Source of the DNA: Flammeovirga yaeyamensis
GTDB taxonomy: Bacteria > Bacteroidota > Bacteroidia > Cytophagales > Flammeovirgaceae
NCBI RefSeq assembly: GCF_018736045.1
Contig: NZ_CP076132.1
Span: 1,163,501-1,227,500, forward strand
Reading direction: 5' to 3'
Length of the DNA: 64,000 nt
The notes beneath the pieces were generated by a model. It saw nothing but the letters and a program-made list of their open reading frames with translations, was not told the DNA's origin and did not search any database. Positions within the stretch are counted from its first letter, which is position 1; each line of letters opens with the position of its first letter. Both the position numbers and the translations under genes were made by a program. Shown one piece after another: positions 9,109 through 18,655 of this stretch.

Positions 9109-9558
9109 TTAATTTTTTGGTAAACGGACAGTGTTGAACCAATATTGATGAATGGTTTTAAAGATATCCACCATGGCATCAAACTGTACCGGTTTAGTAA
9201 TATACGAACTAACCCCTAAGTTATAAGTTTTTAGGATATCATCCTCATCGTTTGAAGTTGTTAAAACCACTATTGGGATTTTTTTTAATGTTGGGTCTTT
9301 TTTGATCTCACTAATGCAGTCTTTGCCATCTTTTTTAGGCATGTTGAGGTCAAGTAAAATTAAATCAGGTAAACATTGGTTTTCAAGTTCTTGAAATTGT
9401 TTATTCCGATTTAAATAACTCATTAATTCCTCTCCATTTTCGACAAAAGTAAGATCACCTTTTAATTCACATTCATCAAAAGCTTCTTGTGTCATCATAC
9501 GATCATCAGGATCGTCTTCAGCACAAATAATATTCATGGGCGTTAGATAATTGTTCAT
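9109..9558 (-). CDS. Single-domain response regulator, Rcp1 type
   Basis: A 149-aa stand-alone receiver with no output domain. Acidic pocket EDD (residues 14-16), phospho-acceptor D70 in LLDLNMPKKDGKD, T(T) at LTTSND and K in TKPVQF. The NMPKKDGK style is that of Rcp1-like receivers, which in known cases partner kinases with the SSHDLQEPLR H-box, exactly the type encoded next door. An alternative start is Met8 (MNIICAEDD). The gene lies 15 nt from the hybrid kinase and ~50 nt from the PAS kinase. Confidence 0.92.
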   Translation of the reverse strand: MNNYLTPMNIICAEDDPDDRMMTQEAFDECELKGDLTFVENGEELMSYLNRNKQFQELENQCLPDLILLDLNMPKKDGKDCISEIKKDPTLKKIPIVVLTTSNDEDDILKTYNLGVSSYITKPVQFDAMVDIFKTIHQYWFNTVRLPKN

Positions 9559-9608
9559 AAAATGAAAGTTATGTTTGGTAAGTCTATGTAAAAAATAAAC
9601 TAAATAGT

Positions 9609-11132
9609 TTAGTAAGTTCCGTTCTCAATATTTGTTTGCATACTAATAGTAAATACCGTCCCTTTATTAATCACACTTTCTGCTGTAATATCCCCTCCAT
9701 GTCGTTGAGCAATTTTTTTACAGATCGCAAGACCAATTCCAGAACCATTGTATTTTCTACCTTCTAGTCGTTGAAAAATCTGAAATATTCTATCACTGTA
9801 TTTTTGATCGAATCCGATTCCATTATCTTCTACCGAAATATAAATAAAGTTAGGTTGATTTTCATCTTCTTTAAACGTGATTTTCACAACCGGGTCAAGA
9901 TCATCTTGTTTAAATTTGATGGCATTTGAAATTAAATTTTGAAACAGTTGTCTCAGCTGAGTTTCGTCCCCTTTTATTGTTGGTAAATCAGGAAGGTTAA
10001 TTTCTGCATTCGAATCAGTAATTGATATTTCCAAGTCAGATAAAACGTCCTCCAGGATCTTATTCAAGTCAATTTCTCCAAACGGTTTAGCCTTTGATGA
10101 TATCCTCGAGAAGCGTAATAAATCAGAAATTAATTGTTGCATTCTTTCCGCAGAGCTCAACATTCTATCGATGTAATCTTTTCCTTTATCAGAAAGATTT
10201 TCTTTTTCTTTCTTTTGAAGTCGATCCCCAAAAGCACGAATTTTTCTTAAAGGCTCCTGTAAGTCATGTGAACTCACATAAGCAAAGTCTTCCAATTCTC
10301 TATTTTTAGAAATCAATTCTTGTAGATATTGCTGTACTTTATTCTCGTTTTCAATTCGAGTAGTTACATCCTCTGCAAAAATGATGATTCCACTAATTTC
10401 TCTGTCGTTGTTGTACCAAGGGTGGGCTTCCCATTCAATACAAACCGTATCCCCATTGAATTTTTGAATATGATCGAGTTGGATGCCTGTTTTTTGACCC
10501 AATAAAACATTTTGGAAAATATTTTTCCAATCTTCCTTAAAGTAATAGTCTTCCGTAATACTATGGCCTATTACATCAGACAAATCTTGTCTAGAATCTA
10601 AAATTGTTTTTTTCCAACGAGCACTTGCTACTAGATATTTTAATTCTAAATCCAACATAGCAATGGCAGCTGGAGCATAATCAGCATAATATTCCAAAAG
10701 TTGACGCTGTTCGATGACTTCTTTTTCTGCAATTTTTCTCTTTGTAATATCATTTACAAAGGCCGTATAATAATGTTCTCCTTCAATTTCTAGAGGACTA
10801 ATCGATATCTCTACAATAAAAGTAGACCCGTCTTTTTTCTGAGCCTGAAATTCTTTTCCATCACCTTTAGTACGCATTTTAGGTTGTTCAAAAGAGCTGT
10901 TTCTAAACGATACGTGTGTTTTTTTTAAGCTATCAGGAACGAGTGTTTCTATAGGTTGATCGATGAGTTCGTTTTGGCCATAACCAAATGTTTTTTCGGC
11001 CATCGGGTTCACACCTATAATGATTCCTTTTCTGTTGATAATTACAATTCCTTCGGATGCGGCTGTAAATAAAGCGGATAACGGGTCTCCTTCTTTTAGG
11101 AAAAATGGAGCGTTATTGGTTAATTTTTTCAT
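9609..11132 (-). CDS. PAS-PAS sensor histidine kinase, phytochrome-type H-box
   Basis: A 507-aa soluble kinase. PAS/PAC 1 is at residues ~15-135 and PAS/PAC 2 at ~145-265, followed by HisKA with H289 in YVSSHDLQEPLRKIRAFGD and HATPase_c (N box LISNAIKF, G1 DNGIGF, G2 GSGIGLAICKKI). The SSHDLQEPLR box is characteristic of kinases paired with Rcp1-type receivers. No chromophore-binding GAF/PHY is present, so the light link of phytochromes does not apply. The start codon lies inside miaA: the two genes overlap by 20 nt, so translation is probably coupled. Confidence 0.93.
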   Translation of the reverse strand: MKKLTNNAPFFLKEGDPLSALFTAASEGIVIINRKGIIIGVNPMAEKTFGYGQNELIDQPIETLVPDSLKKTHVSFRNSSFEQPKMRTKGDGKEFQAQKKDGSTFIVEISISPLEIEGEHYYTAFVNDITKRKIAEKEVIEQRQLLEYYADYAPAAIAMLDLELKYLVASARWKKTILDSRQDLSDVIGHSITEDYYFKEDWKNIFQNVLLGQKTGIQLDHIQKFNGDTVCIEWEAHPWYNNDREISGIIIFAEDVTTRIENENKVQQYLQELISKNRELEDFAYVSSHDLQEPLRKIRAFGDRLQKKEKENLSDKGKDYIDRMLSSAERMQQLISDLLRFSRISSKAKPFGEIDLNKILEDVLSDLEISITDSNAEINLPDLPTIKGDETQLRQLFQNLISNAIKFKQDDLDPVVKITFKEDENQPNFIYISVEDNGIGFDQKYSDRIFQIFQRLEGRKYNGSGIGLAICKKIAQRHGGDITAESVINKGTVFTISMQTNIENGTY

Positions 11133-12027
11133 TCAAGTACTCTATTACTTCTTTTAATTGATCTGGGTGTGCCCAATGGGTGTTAGGGTTTCTTCGGAAC
11201 CAACTTAACTGTTTCTTAGCATATCTTCTGCTATTTCTTTTAAGTAGTTCAACCGTTTCTTTCCAATCGTGTTTTTGATCCCAAAAATCAAAAATTTCTT
11301 TGTACCCTACAGTCTGTAAGGCGTTGTGTGTTTTGTATTCTTTAAGTCGTTCAACTTCTTCGACCAAACCATTTTTTAGCATCAAATCCATTCTAAAATT
11401 GATTCTATCATACAATTCTTGTCGGTCTCTGTCTAATCCAATAGTGATAATATCAAAAGGTCGTTGTACTGAAGCTTTGTTTCTTTGACTTGTATAGGTT
11501 TTACCTGTAATTTCAATGACCTCTAGAGCTCTAATCACACGCTGTGTATTTGCTCTATCGACCACTTCATAATATTCAGGATCTTTGATTTTTAATTGAT
11601 CGAGCAAAGGTTGAATACCTTCGTCTTTGAATTGTTGATTAAGCTTATTTCGAATTTCGGGTTGAGACGTAGGCATTGGGTCGATCCCTTTGCATACAGC
11701 ATCCACATACATGCCCGATCCTCCGGAAAGAATGACTGTTTGATGTTTTTGAAAAAGATCCTCTAATAAAGCAAGTGTATCTTTTTCATAATGTCCGAAA
11801 CTATATTCTTGATTGATACTTAGATGCCCAACAAAATGATGGGGAATGTCTTGCATTTCCTCTTCTGTTGGTCGAGCAGTACCAATTTGCATTTCTTTGA
11901 AAAATTGACGGGAATCGGCATACACCACTTCTGTTTTTAATTCTTGTGCTAATTTTACACAAAAATCTGTCTTACCAACTGCTGTTGGCCCAACCACCAC
12001 AATTAATACTTTTTTATCTTCTTTCAT
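11113..12027 (-). CDS. miaA: tRNA dimethylallyltransferase
   Basis: Transfers a dimethylallyl group to A37 of tRNAs reading UNN codons. The 304-aa length is typical. P-loop GPTAVGKT (residues 13-20), DSRQFFKEMQIGTARPT, the SGGSGMYVDAV segment and the QLSWFRRNP C-terminal motif are diagnostic. It is the first gene of a minus-strand operon in which four signalling genes follow, the next starting inside miaA's 3' end. A -7 box lies 30 nt upstream. Confidence 0.96.
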   Translation of the reverse strand: MKEDKKVLIVVVGPTAVGKTDFCVKLAQELKTEVVYADSRQFFKEMQIGTARPTEEEMQDIPHHFVGHLSINQEYSFGHYEKDTLALLEDLFQKHQTVILSGGSGMYVDAVCKGIDPMPTSQPEIRNKLNQQFKDEGIQPLLDQLKIKDPEYYEVVDRANTQRVIRALEVIEITGKTYTSQRNKASVQRPFDIITIGLDRDRQELYDRINFRMDLMLKNGLVEEVERLKEYKTHNALQTVGYKEIFDFWDQKHDWKETVELLKRNSRRYAKKQLSWFRRNPNTHWAHPDQLKEVIEYLNEKINQ

Positions 12028-12056
12028 ATCGAATGCCCATCCTTAATCTTACTTTG

Positions 12057-12117
12057 CAAAGTTAACAAATGAATTGATACATTAATAGTTATTGGTTCAG
12101 ACAAAATTGTACCTTTG
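12057..12117. promoter_or_regulatory. Divergent -7 boxes for miaA and tdk
   Basis: TAACTTTG on the minus strand (12057-12064) faces miaA; TACCTTTG on the plus strand (12110-12117) faces tdk 27 nt downstream. Both match the Bacteroidota TAnnTTTG box. No well-spaced -33 element was found for either. Confidence 0.5.
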
Positions 12118-12143
12118 CAAACTAATAATTCAACTGTATCAAA

Positions 12144-12746
12144 ATGTTTGTAGAACCTAGATTTAACGACCGATCAGACGAGAAGGCAATTGGCTGGATA
12201 GAAGTAGTGTGTGGCTCCATGTTTTCAGGTAAAACTGAAGAACTTATTAGAAGAGTAAATAGAGCAACAATTGCAAAACAAACAGTACATATTTTTAAAC
12301 CTGCTGTGGATACAAGATATCACGAAGAAAACGTAGTATCTCATAATTCTAACTCAATTATTTCTACTCCAGTGAAAACTGCAGGGGAGATTACACAATA
12401 TGTTGGCAAAAATGAAGTTATAGCTATTGACGAAGCACAGTTTTTTGATCAGACTTTAGTCGATGTTTGTGTTGACTTAGCCAACAAAGGGCATCGTATT
12501 ATTGTATGTGGTTTAGACATGGATTTTCAAGGGAATCCGTTCGAACCTATGCCACAATTAATGGCAATTGCTGAATATGTTACAAAGTTGCACGCTATTT
12601 GTGTGAAATGTGGTGAACCGGCATTATATTCCTACCGATTATCTGCATCAAAGGATCAGGTTCTTCTAGGAGAAACAGATTCCTATGAAGCAAGATGTAG
12701 AAAATGCTATCAAAAAGGAATGAGTGACCGTAGTTCAGATTCTTGA
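12144..12746 (+). CDS. tdk: Thymidine kinase (type II)
   Basis: Salvage phosphorylation of thymidine to dTMP. At 200 aa it matches bacterial type II TK: P-loop GSMFSGKT (residues 24-31), catalytic Glu in IDEAQFFD (E97), the CVKCGEP and CRKCY pairs forming the structural zinc site, and the lasso-region tyrosine in LLGETDSYEARC. Its own promoter box is upstream, and the large sensor gene follows after 62 nt. Confidence 0.96.
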   Translation: MFVEPRFNDRSDEKAIGWIEVVCGSMFSGKTEELIRRVNRATIAKQTVHIFKPAVDTRYHEENVVSHNSNSIISTPVKTAGEITQYVGKNEVIAIDEAQFFDQTLVDVCVDLANKGHRIIVCGLDMDFQGNPFEPMPQLMAIAEYVTKLHAICVKCGEPALYSYRLSASKDQVLLGETDSYEARCRKCYQKGMSDRSSDS

Positions 12747-12808
12747 TTATCAGGGAGTCAGGTACAGCTGATATCTCTGTGTTATCTAGCTGAAAAATAG
12801 ACTTCTCG

Positions 12809-15800
12809 ATGAGAAATAGAATTGATACAGATAATTTTAAACGTCAATTAATACGTTACTTTAGTTTTAGAACTATTCAGGGTAGGAACGTTCTCCTAAC
12901 GACTTCTTACCTTTTGATTTTGATTGCCTTCACAATTTTTGTGGTCTATCAAAATAAATTAGTAAGTGATGTTGGTGATAGGGTAATCCAAACTAGAAAT
13001 CCTATCACCGTCATGACTTCTAGAATTAATGCAGGTCTCGATAGGGTATCTGCAGCACAAAGAGGCTACTTTTTGACAAAAGACGACAGTTACAAAGACG
13101 AAAGAAACTCGCTTTGGGATACTGATATTTTACCAGCCTTAGAAAAACTAGAAATTTTAGGCAAACAACTGACCTCTCAAGACAGACGTTCCATAGATGC
13201 ATTAGGTATTCTTTTGAAGGAGTATAAACACGGTCAGGACGATCTAGAACTCTACTTTGAGCAACATCTTACCGATTTTGCAGCAATTCAAGAAGATATA
13301 GAAGAACTCGATTCCCTCACATTACGATTAAAGCTCGAAAGTTTTAAAAAGAAAGTAGAGGTAGACGAATATATTGTCGATTATTTATTGAACAATATAT
13401 CACCACTTAAAGCAGAAATTAGAGAATATTTAGGCCCATTATCTCAACAGCAACAAAAAGCCATGTTGGATGATGTAAAGAGAATCAACGAAGATATTGA
13501 TAGTGCTAACTCATCAATTGCCTTTGTTACAGCATTCTTTGCCATCTTGGCCATTGGTTCATCACTACTTGTAATTCGAACATTAAATACCTCATTACAA
13601 CGGCCAATTAATCAATTGGACCGTTTATCAGTGGGTGATCTCGGTGAAAATATCGAAGAAACCAATGATGAGATGAACGATATCATTACCTCGTCCAACC
13701 GACTCCGACAAAACTTGGATAAAGCATCTGCTTTTGCCTTAAACATTGGTGAAGGGAACTTTGAAGCAGATTTCTTGCCGGCAGGTAATCACGATATGTT
13801 AGGTAATGCATTGGTTCAAATGAGAGATCGTTTGAAAAATGTGGCAGATGAGGATGAAAAACGAAACTGGATTACTAAGGGTATGGCCCATTTTGGAGAT
13901 ATTCTTAGACAGTACAGTGATATCAAAGAGTTATCAAATTCTATTGTGACCGAATTGGTTCGTTACTTAAATGCTAACCAAGGAGAGCTATTCTTTATTG
14001 AAGAAGATGAAGATGGAGAAAGATATCTTAATCTAGAAGCAACGTATGCTTTTGAGAGAAAAAGAATCATAGAGAAGAAGATACATGTCGATGGTCGCTT
14101 TGCTGAAGGATTACTTGGGCAATCTTACTTGCTAGGAGAGACCATTTATCTTAATGACGTTCCTTCGGGATATATTGAAATTACTTCAGGTTTAGGTGAT
14201 TCTACACCGAGAGCAGTTTTAATTGTTCCTTTAAAGATTAATGATGCTGTTGAAGGTGTTTTAGAAATTGCAAGTTTTAAAGAAATAGCAAGCTTTGAAG
14301 TAGAATTTGTAGAGAAAGTAGCTGAATCTATTGCCTCTACTCTGAGAACGGCAAAAAATAACGAAAGAACCAAAGAACTATTAATGTCATCTCAAGAACA
14401 AAGAGATCACTTAAGAAGCCAAGAAGAAGAGATGCGTCAGAATTATGAGGAGCTGCAAGCGACTCAAGAGGAAATGGAAAGACGTCAGATCGAATTAGAA
14501 AACTTAAAGAAAACACTTCAAAATCAAGTAAAAGAAAGAACGAACGAATTAGAAAAAACACTAGAAAGGTTCGATCTAGCATTGCAAGGTACTACTGAAG
14601 GTATTTGGGATGCAGCCTTAAAAGATGGAGAATTGGATAGTTCTACCATTTTCTGGTGGTCTCCTCGTTTCGAAGAGTTACTTGGTTATGAAGAAGGTGA
14701 ATTAGAAAATTCTTTAGATTCATTCTTACAAAATATACACCCAACTCAAAGAGAAGAATCAACTAAAATATTCAATGGTCTTATTAATGATCATTTAGGT
14801 ATTGCACCAAATCAAACAGATGTACAACTGAGACTAAAAGATGGTACTTACAAATGGTTCCATGTTTCAGGAGCAGTAAAACATAATGAAAATGGTAAAG
14901 CTGTTCGATTTGCGGGAGCGATTAATGATATTTCTTCTAATGTAGACTTAAAAGTATCCCAAGAATTATTATCTCTTAGAGAAGCGAACTTAAAAGCTTT
15001 CCTAGATGTAACACAAGATTTTGTCATCGCTATCGATACAAAAATGATGGTTACTCTAGCCAACAATGCGATCAAGGAAGCATTAAAAACTAGAGGTTTA
15101 GATATCATTGAAGGAGAAACAGTGATCTTGGATATGGTACGACCAGAAAACAGGGATCATTATCATAAAAACATTAGAAGAGTATTGGACGGAGAAGTAT
15201 TTAATGATGAGATGAGTTTCCAATTCGGAAATTTAAAACGCATCATGGATACGAGATACTACCCAATTATATCAGACGATAATCAAATTGTTGGTGCAAC
15301 AGTAATGTTCCATGATATTACCAATCGTAAGCAAAGAGAAATAGATCTTATCGAGTCAAGAAGACAAATGAAAGCTATTTTTGATACTTACGATGCAGAG
15401 GTGTACATGAAAGATCTTGATGGTAAGTATATCATGGCCGATCAGACATTTATATCTTCATTGGATGTTGACTTTGATATTATCGGTAAAACCGATGTAG
15501 AAATCTATGGTCCTGAAAAAGGAGAAGAAATTTGGGAACTGGATGAGGCTATTTCTGAACAAGAAACAGAAATTTCTTATTTAGACACAAGAGAGGATGG
15601 TAGCAAATTCAAATGTGTAAAATTCCCTATGGTGAATTCTTCGGGTAAGGTATATGCTATTTGTAGTATTGCTTCCAAATTAGAATTTGAGGGTGAATTG
15701 GATAGTGGTGTTGATAAAGTACCTAACCCAGTAATCTATAGAAGTGGCAGTAATCCAAAAGAAATAGTGCATCAAAGTGGAACTTGGAAAAATTACTTTG

Positions 15801-16051
15801 GTGAAGATATTTCTTTAGATAGATATATATCAGAAAAGGATCAGGATCGATATGATAATGCCATCGCAGTTATCACTGATGCTGTAAATCAAGGGAAAGC
15901 CTATTACGAGACATATGTGGTTACTTTGGATAATGGAAATAAATTATTGATGTTGGAAAAAGGAAATGCCGTAGAAAGAGATTACGATGGAGAAAAGGTA
16001 ATAGTTTCTTCTCTAATTAATCTGACTCCATTACGTCCTAATCATGCATAA
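12809..16051 (+). CDS. Large membrane sensor (4-helix sensor, HAMP, GAF, multiple PAS) without kinase domain
   Basis: 1080 aa. TM1 is at ~28-47, a ~190-residue helical periplasmic region of CHASE3/4HB type follows, and TM2 is at ~236-256. Next come HAMP (~257-305) with a second HAMP-like segment, GAF (~370-510), a long coiled coil (~515-570), then PAS domains (~575-705, ~715-835, ~840-950) and a degenerate C-terminal PAS-like segment. No HisKA/HATPase, GGDEF, EAL, receiver or methyl-accepting motif is present, and the ORF ends in SSLINLTPLRPNHA with a normal stop. It may signal by protein contact or be an orphan sensor for a kinase elsewhere. No frameshifted kinase is visible downstream, because cyclophilin follows directly. 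Confidence 0.85.
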   Translation: MRNRIDTDNFKRQLIRYFSFRTIQGRNVLLTTSYLLILIAFTIFVVYQNKLVSDVGDRVIQTRNPITVMTSRINAGLDRVSAAQRGYFLTKDDSYKDERNSLWDTDILPALEKLEILGKQLTSQDRRSIDALGILLKEYKHGQDDLELYFEQHLTDFAAIQEDIEELDSLTLRLKLESFKKKVEVDEYIVDYLLNNISPLKAEIREYLGPLSQQQQKAMLDDVKRINEDIDSANSSIAFVTAFFAILAIGSSLLVIRTLNTSLQRPINQLDRLSVGDLGENIEETNDEMNDIITSSNRLRQNLDKASAFALNIGEGNFEADFLPAGNHDMLGNALVQMRDRLKNVADEDEKRNWITKGMAHFGDILRQYSDIKELSNSIVTELVRYLNANQGELFFIEEDEDGERYLNLEATYAFERKRIIEKKIHVDGRFAEGLLGQSYLLGETIYLNDVPSGYIEITSGLGDSTPRAVLIVPLKINDAVEGVLEIASFKEIASFEVEFVEKVAESIASTLRTAKNNERTKELLMSSQEQRDHLRSQEEEMRQNYEELQATQEEMERRQIELENLKKTLQNQVKERTNELEKTLERFDLALQGTTEGIWDAALKDGELDSSTIFWWSPRFEELLGYEEGELENSLDSFLQNIHPTQREESTKIFNGLINDHLGIAPNQTDVQLRLKDGTYKWFHVSGAVKHNENGKAVRFAGAINDISSNVDLKVSQELLSLREANLKAFLDVTQDFVIAIDTKMMVTLANNAIKEALKTRGLDIIEGETVILDMVRPENRDHYHKNIRRVLDGEVFNDEMSFQFGNLKRIMDTRYYPIISDDNQIVGATVMFHDITNRKQREIDLIESRRQMKAIFDTYDAEVYMKDLDGKYIMADQTFISSLDVDFDIIGKTDVEIYGPEKGEEIWELDEAISEQETEISYLDTREDGSKFKCVKFPMVNSSGKVYAICSIASKLEFEGELDSGVDKVPNPVIYRSGSNPKEIVHQSGTWKNYFGEDISLDRYISEKDQDRYDNAIAVITDAVNQGKAYYETYVVTLDNGNKLLMLEKGNAVERDYDGEKVIVSSLINLTPLRPNHA

Positions 16052-16065
16052 ATCGATAATTTAAT

Positions 16066-16073
16066 TACCTTTG
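16066..16073 (+). promoter_or_regulatory. Cyclophilin -7 box
   Basis: TACCTTTG matches TAnnTTTG and lies 35 nt before the ATG at 16109. No -33 box was found at normal spacing. Confidence 0.45.
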
Positions 16074-16108
16074 CATCACTTTAATTTAATTATTCAAAAA
16101 TTATTGAT

Positions 16109-16579
16109 ATGAAAGCGATCATTAAAACAGATAAAGGAGATATGAAAGTAGATTTCTACTTAAACGATGCTCCTAATACAGTGGCTAACTTCGTAGACCT
16201 TGCAGAACACAACTACTACGATGGTTTAACTTTCCACAGAGTGATCCCTAACTTCGTAATCCAAGGTGGATGTCCTGACGGTACTGGTGCTGGTGGACCT
16301 GGTTACAGAATTGCATGTGAATTGGATGGCGACAACCAATACCATGACCGTGGTGTTTTATCTATGGCTCACGCTGGTAGAAACACAGGTGGTTCACAAT
16401 TCTTTATTTGCCACAGCCGTGCACAAACTTCTCACCTAGACCGTAACCATACTTGTTTTGGTAAAGTAATCGAAGGTGTTGAAGTAGTAGATGATATTCG
16501 TCCAAACGATAAAATCGTATCTGTTCAGATTATCAGAGAAGAAGGTGATCCTGAATTAGGTGAGGTGAAAAAATTATAA
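16109..16579 (+). CDS. Peptidyl-prolyl cis-trans isomerase, cyclophilin type
   Basis: A 156-aa single-domain cyclophilin that accelerates proline isomerisation. Visible active-site signatures: [13 protein letters not shown] (catalytic Arg in FHRV), the [11 protein letters not shown] loop, [15 protein letters not shown] and the [12 protein letters not shown] segment. No signal peptide, so probably cytoplasmic (PpiB-like). It is monocistronic, bounded by its own promoter box and a strong terminator. Confidence 0.95.
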   Translation: MKAIIKTDKGDMKVDFYLNDAPNTVANFVDLAEHNYYDGLTFHRVIPNFVIQGGCPDGTGAGGPGYRIACELDGDNQYHDRGVLSMAHAGRNTGGSQFFICHSRAQTSHLDRNHTCFGKVIEGVEVVDDIRPNDKIVSVQIIREEGDPELGEVKKL

Positions 16580-16604
16580 TTTCTAATTTAGAAATAGTAA
16601 CTTT

Positions 16605-16642
16605 AAAAAAGCAATTAATGTAAATGCATTAATTGCTTTTTT
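16605..16642 (+). terminator. Cyclophilin terminator
   Basis: Perfect 16-bp stem AAAAAAGCAATTAATG (16605-16620) with its complement (16627-16642), 6-nt loop and U-tract, 25 nt past the stop. Confidence 0.9.
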
Positions 16643-16685
16643 ATTTTTATACAAACTTTACTTTTTAAAACTACTTCAATTAAAA

Positions 16686-17633
16686 ATGAAACATCAAAAA
16701 ACTATTACAACGGTACTAGGGTACCTTTTATTCATCACAACTTCTGTTTTTGGCCAAGAAAAAATGTATCTCAACAAATGGAAGGCTGAATGTCAGAAGA
16801 GCGAAGCTGAATTTTATCAAACTATTGAGAATGTAGGTACTGAAACTCCATTATATCAAATAAAAACATTTTCAATTGATGGAGTATTACTAACAAATGG
16901 ACTCAAAGAAGATGTAAAAAAAGGAAGGTACATCAACGAGTTTAAAGAGTACTATAAAAACGGAAATGTTAGCAGGATTTATCATTATAAAAAGTCTGAA
17001 AAAGATGTATTTGTAGAAACATTTTTCCCTGAAGGCCAGAAAAGATCAGAGTTGATACTAATTGGTGGTTATGATGAAGAAAAATTTTTAAATGCCTGGA
17101 ATGAAGAAGGAGAACAAATCTGTACGAATGGAGAGGGTGAATATTTTTGGAAGTCAGAAAAAAACGGAAAGCTTTACGGGGGGAAAATGACAAAGTTCCA
17201 TAAAATAGGAGAATGGACAGGGTATGTTGAAGACCTTGATATTACATTTACAGATACTTACAGAGCTGATGGTTCTTTGCAAAAAGGACAGGCTGTGCGA
17301 CAATCTGATAAAAAGGTATTTACCTATAAAGATGAATATGTTTATCCCTATGTGTTGAATTATGTCCTTTATAAAAAGGTGAAATCCAAAATCAATAATT
17401 TACCAAAGGATATAAATTCAGATCATGTATATATCTCAGTCTATATAAACAAAGATGGTGAAGGAGAATATGCTAAAATGAGATTTACAGATGAACCTAC
17501 ATCAGAAAGCGAACGCCAAGCTTTAGCAATTGTAAGAAAGTATTTGAAGAAATTTAATTTTGAACCAACTAAAAATCGAGGCGTAGCTACCGACGGTAAA
17601 GCTTATTTTAAATTTAAGCTTAAAAAATCTTAG
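16686..17633 (+). CDS. Secreted MORN-like / TonB_C-like protein (paralogue A)
   Basis: 315 aa with a Sec signal peptide ending near VFGQ (residue ~23). The middle contains MORN/YwqK-type text (EYYKNGNVSRIYHY, FFPEGQKRSEL, GKMTKFHKIGEWTGY). The C-terminal ~90 residues resemble a TonB C-terminal fold (VYISVYINKDGEGEYAKMRF... ALAIVRKYLKKFNFEPTKNRG). There is no membrane anchor or proline-rich linker, so it is not a working TonB. A related gene follows 25 nt later, suggesting tandem duplication. The function is unknown. Confidence 0.8.
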   Translation: MKHQKTITTVLGYLLFITTSVFGQEKMYLNKWKAECQKSEAEFYQTIENVGTETPLYQIKTFSIDGVLLTNGLKEDVKKGRYINEFKEYYKNGNVSRIYHYKKSEKDVFVETFFPEGQKRSELILIGGYDEEKFLNAWNEEGEQICTNGEGEYFWKSEKNGKLYGGKMTKFHKIGEWTGYVEDLDITFTDTYRADGSLQKGQAVRQSDKKVFTYKDEYVYPYVLNYVLYKKVKSKINNLPKDINSDHVYISVYINKDGEGEYAKMRFTDEPTSESERQALAIVRKYLKKFNFEPTKNRGVATDGKAYFKFKLKKS

Positions 17634-17658
17634 AGGTACTACTCCTGTATCTATTCTC

Positions 17659-18621
17659 ATGAAACCAACTCTTCGACTATTACTATTTTCTTTACTTTTA
17701 ACAAGTTATTCTGTAAATGCTCAATCTGATTATATCTCTATTTATTTGGATAAAAATGAATTAGAATGTACCAGAAAAACGGATGCGAAGTCAATTGCTA
17801 AAATTCGATTATCCACTGAAAGAAATGTTTTAGATTCTGTTTATGTCTATTATTTAGATGGAAACATAAAGTCTAAAGGAACATACCTTAAGTATGTTCG
17901 AGGTATAAAACACGGTGAAATGACCCATTATTATAAAAATGGAACGTTAGCAAAGAAAGAAACTTATAATAAAGGTGTCTTGATCGTGGAGGAAGTGGAG
18001 TATTACCCCAACGGTCAATTGAAATTGATTAAGATGCATCCTTTTAATTCTAAAAATGTCGAAATTAAAAATGCTTGGAATAAAGAAGGCAAACAAACAG
18101 TTCTAGATGGAAAGGGCGTTCTGGATTACATTTCTTGGGATGGAATTCATACTGCTAAAGGAAAAGTAAAAAATGGAAATAAGGTAGGTGAATGGATCGG
18201 AAAAAATAACCTATTGTCTTTTACATATACCGAAAAGTATGATGCTCATGGTAAATTGATGTCTGGAGTATCTATCAAAAACCAAAAAGAATTTACCTAT
18301 TTCCAACTCACAGAAGAACCAAAGCATGAGAAAGGAAAGTATCATGTTTATCGTTCTATTGCTCATGTGATAAAATATCCAAGAGAAGCTAAAAATGGTG
18401 AGGTTAAAGGGAAGGTATATACAAGAATGTACATCAGTGAAAAAGGAGATGCCTATAACTTTAAAGTAGTAGAAGGTATTGGTCCAAGATGTGATAAAGA
18501 AGCTTTTAGAGTGATATCTCTAGTATTTAAAGATGCTAATATGATACCCGCTAAAACAAGAGGAGTAGCATTCGAAAGTGTTTACATTTTTCCTTTATCA
18601 TTTAAAGTCGGTTTGGAGTAA
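17659..18621 (+). CDS. Secreted MORN-like / TonB_C-like protein (paralogue B)
   Basis: 320 aa with a signal peptide (cleavage near VNAQ, residue ~22). MORN-like repeats include YYLDGNIKSKGTY, GIKHGEMTHYYKNGTLAKKE and YYPNGQLKLIK. The C-terminal TonB_C-like domain is clearer than in paralogue A (GKVYTRMYISEKGDAYNFKV, CDKEAFRVISLVFKDANMIP then AKTRG). It shares with A the order signal, N-WN-KEG-(K/E)Q motif, GK..GEW(T/I)G and C-terminal TRGVA. It sits 25 nt after A and before a shared terminator, so the pair is probably one operon. Substrate and partner are not deducible. Confidence 0.8.
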   Translation: MKPTLRLLLFSLLLTSYSVNAQSDYISIYLDKNELECTRKTDAKSIAKIRLSTERNVLDSVYVYYLDGNIKSKGTYLKYVRGIKHGEMTHYYKNGTLAKKETYNKGVLIVEEVEYYPNGQLKLIKMHPFNSKNVEIKNAWNKEGKQTVLDGKGVLDYISWDGIHTAKGKVKNGNKVGEWIGKNNLLSFTYTEKYDAHGKLMSGVSIKNQKEFTYFQLTEEPKHEKGKYHVYRSIAHVIKYPREAKNGEVKGKVYTRMYISEKGDAYNFKVVEGIGPRCDKEAFRVISLVFKDANMIPAKTRGVAFESVYIFPLSFKVGLE

Positions 18622-18655
18622 TATATTTTGAAATCTAATTGATTGATTAAATATC

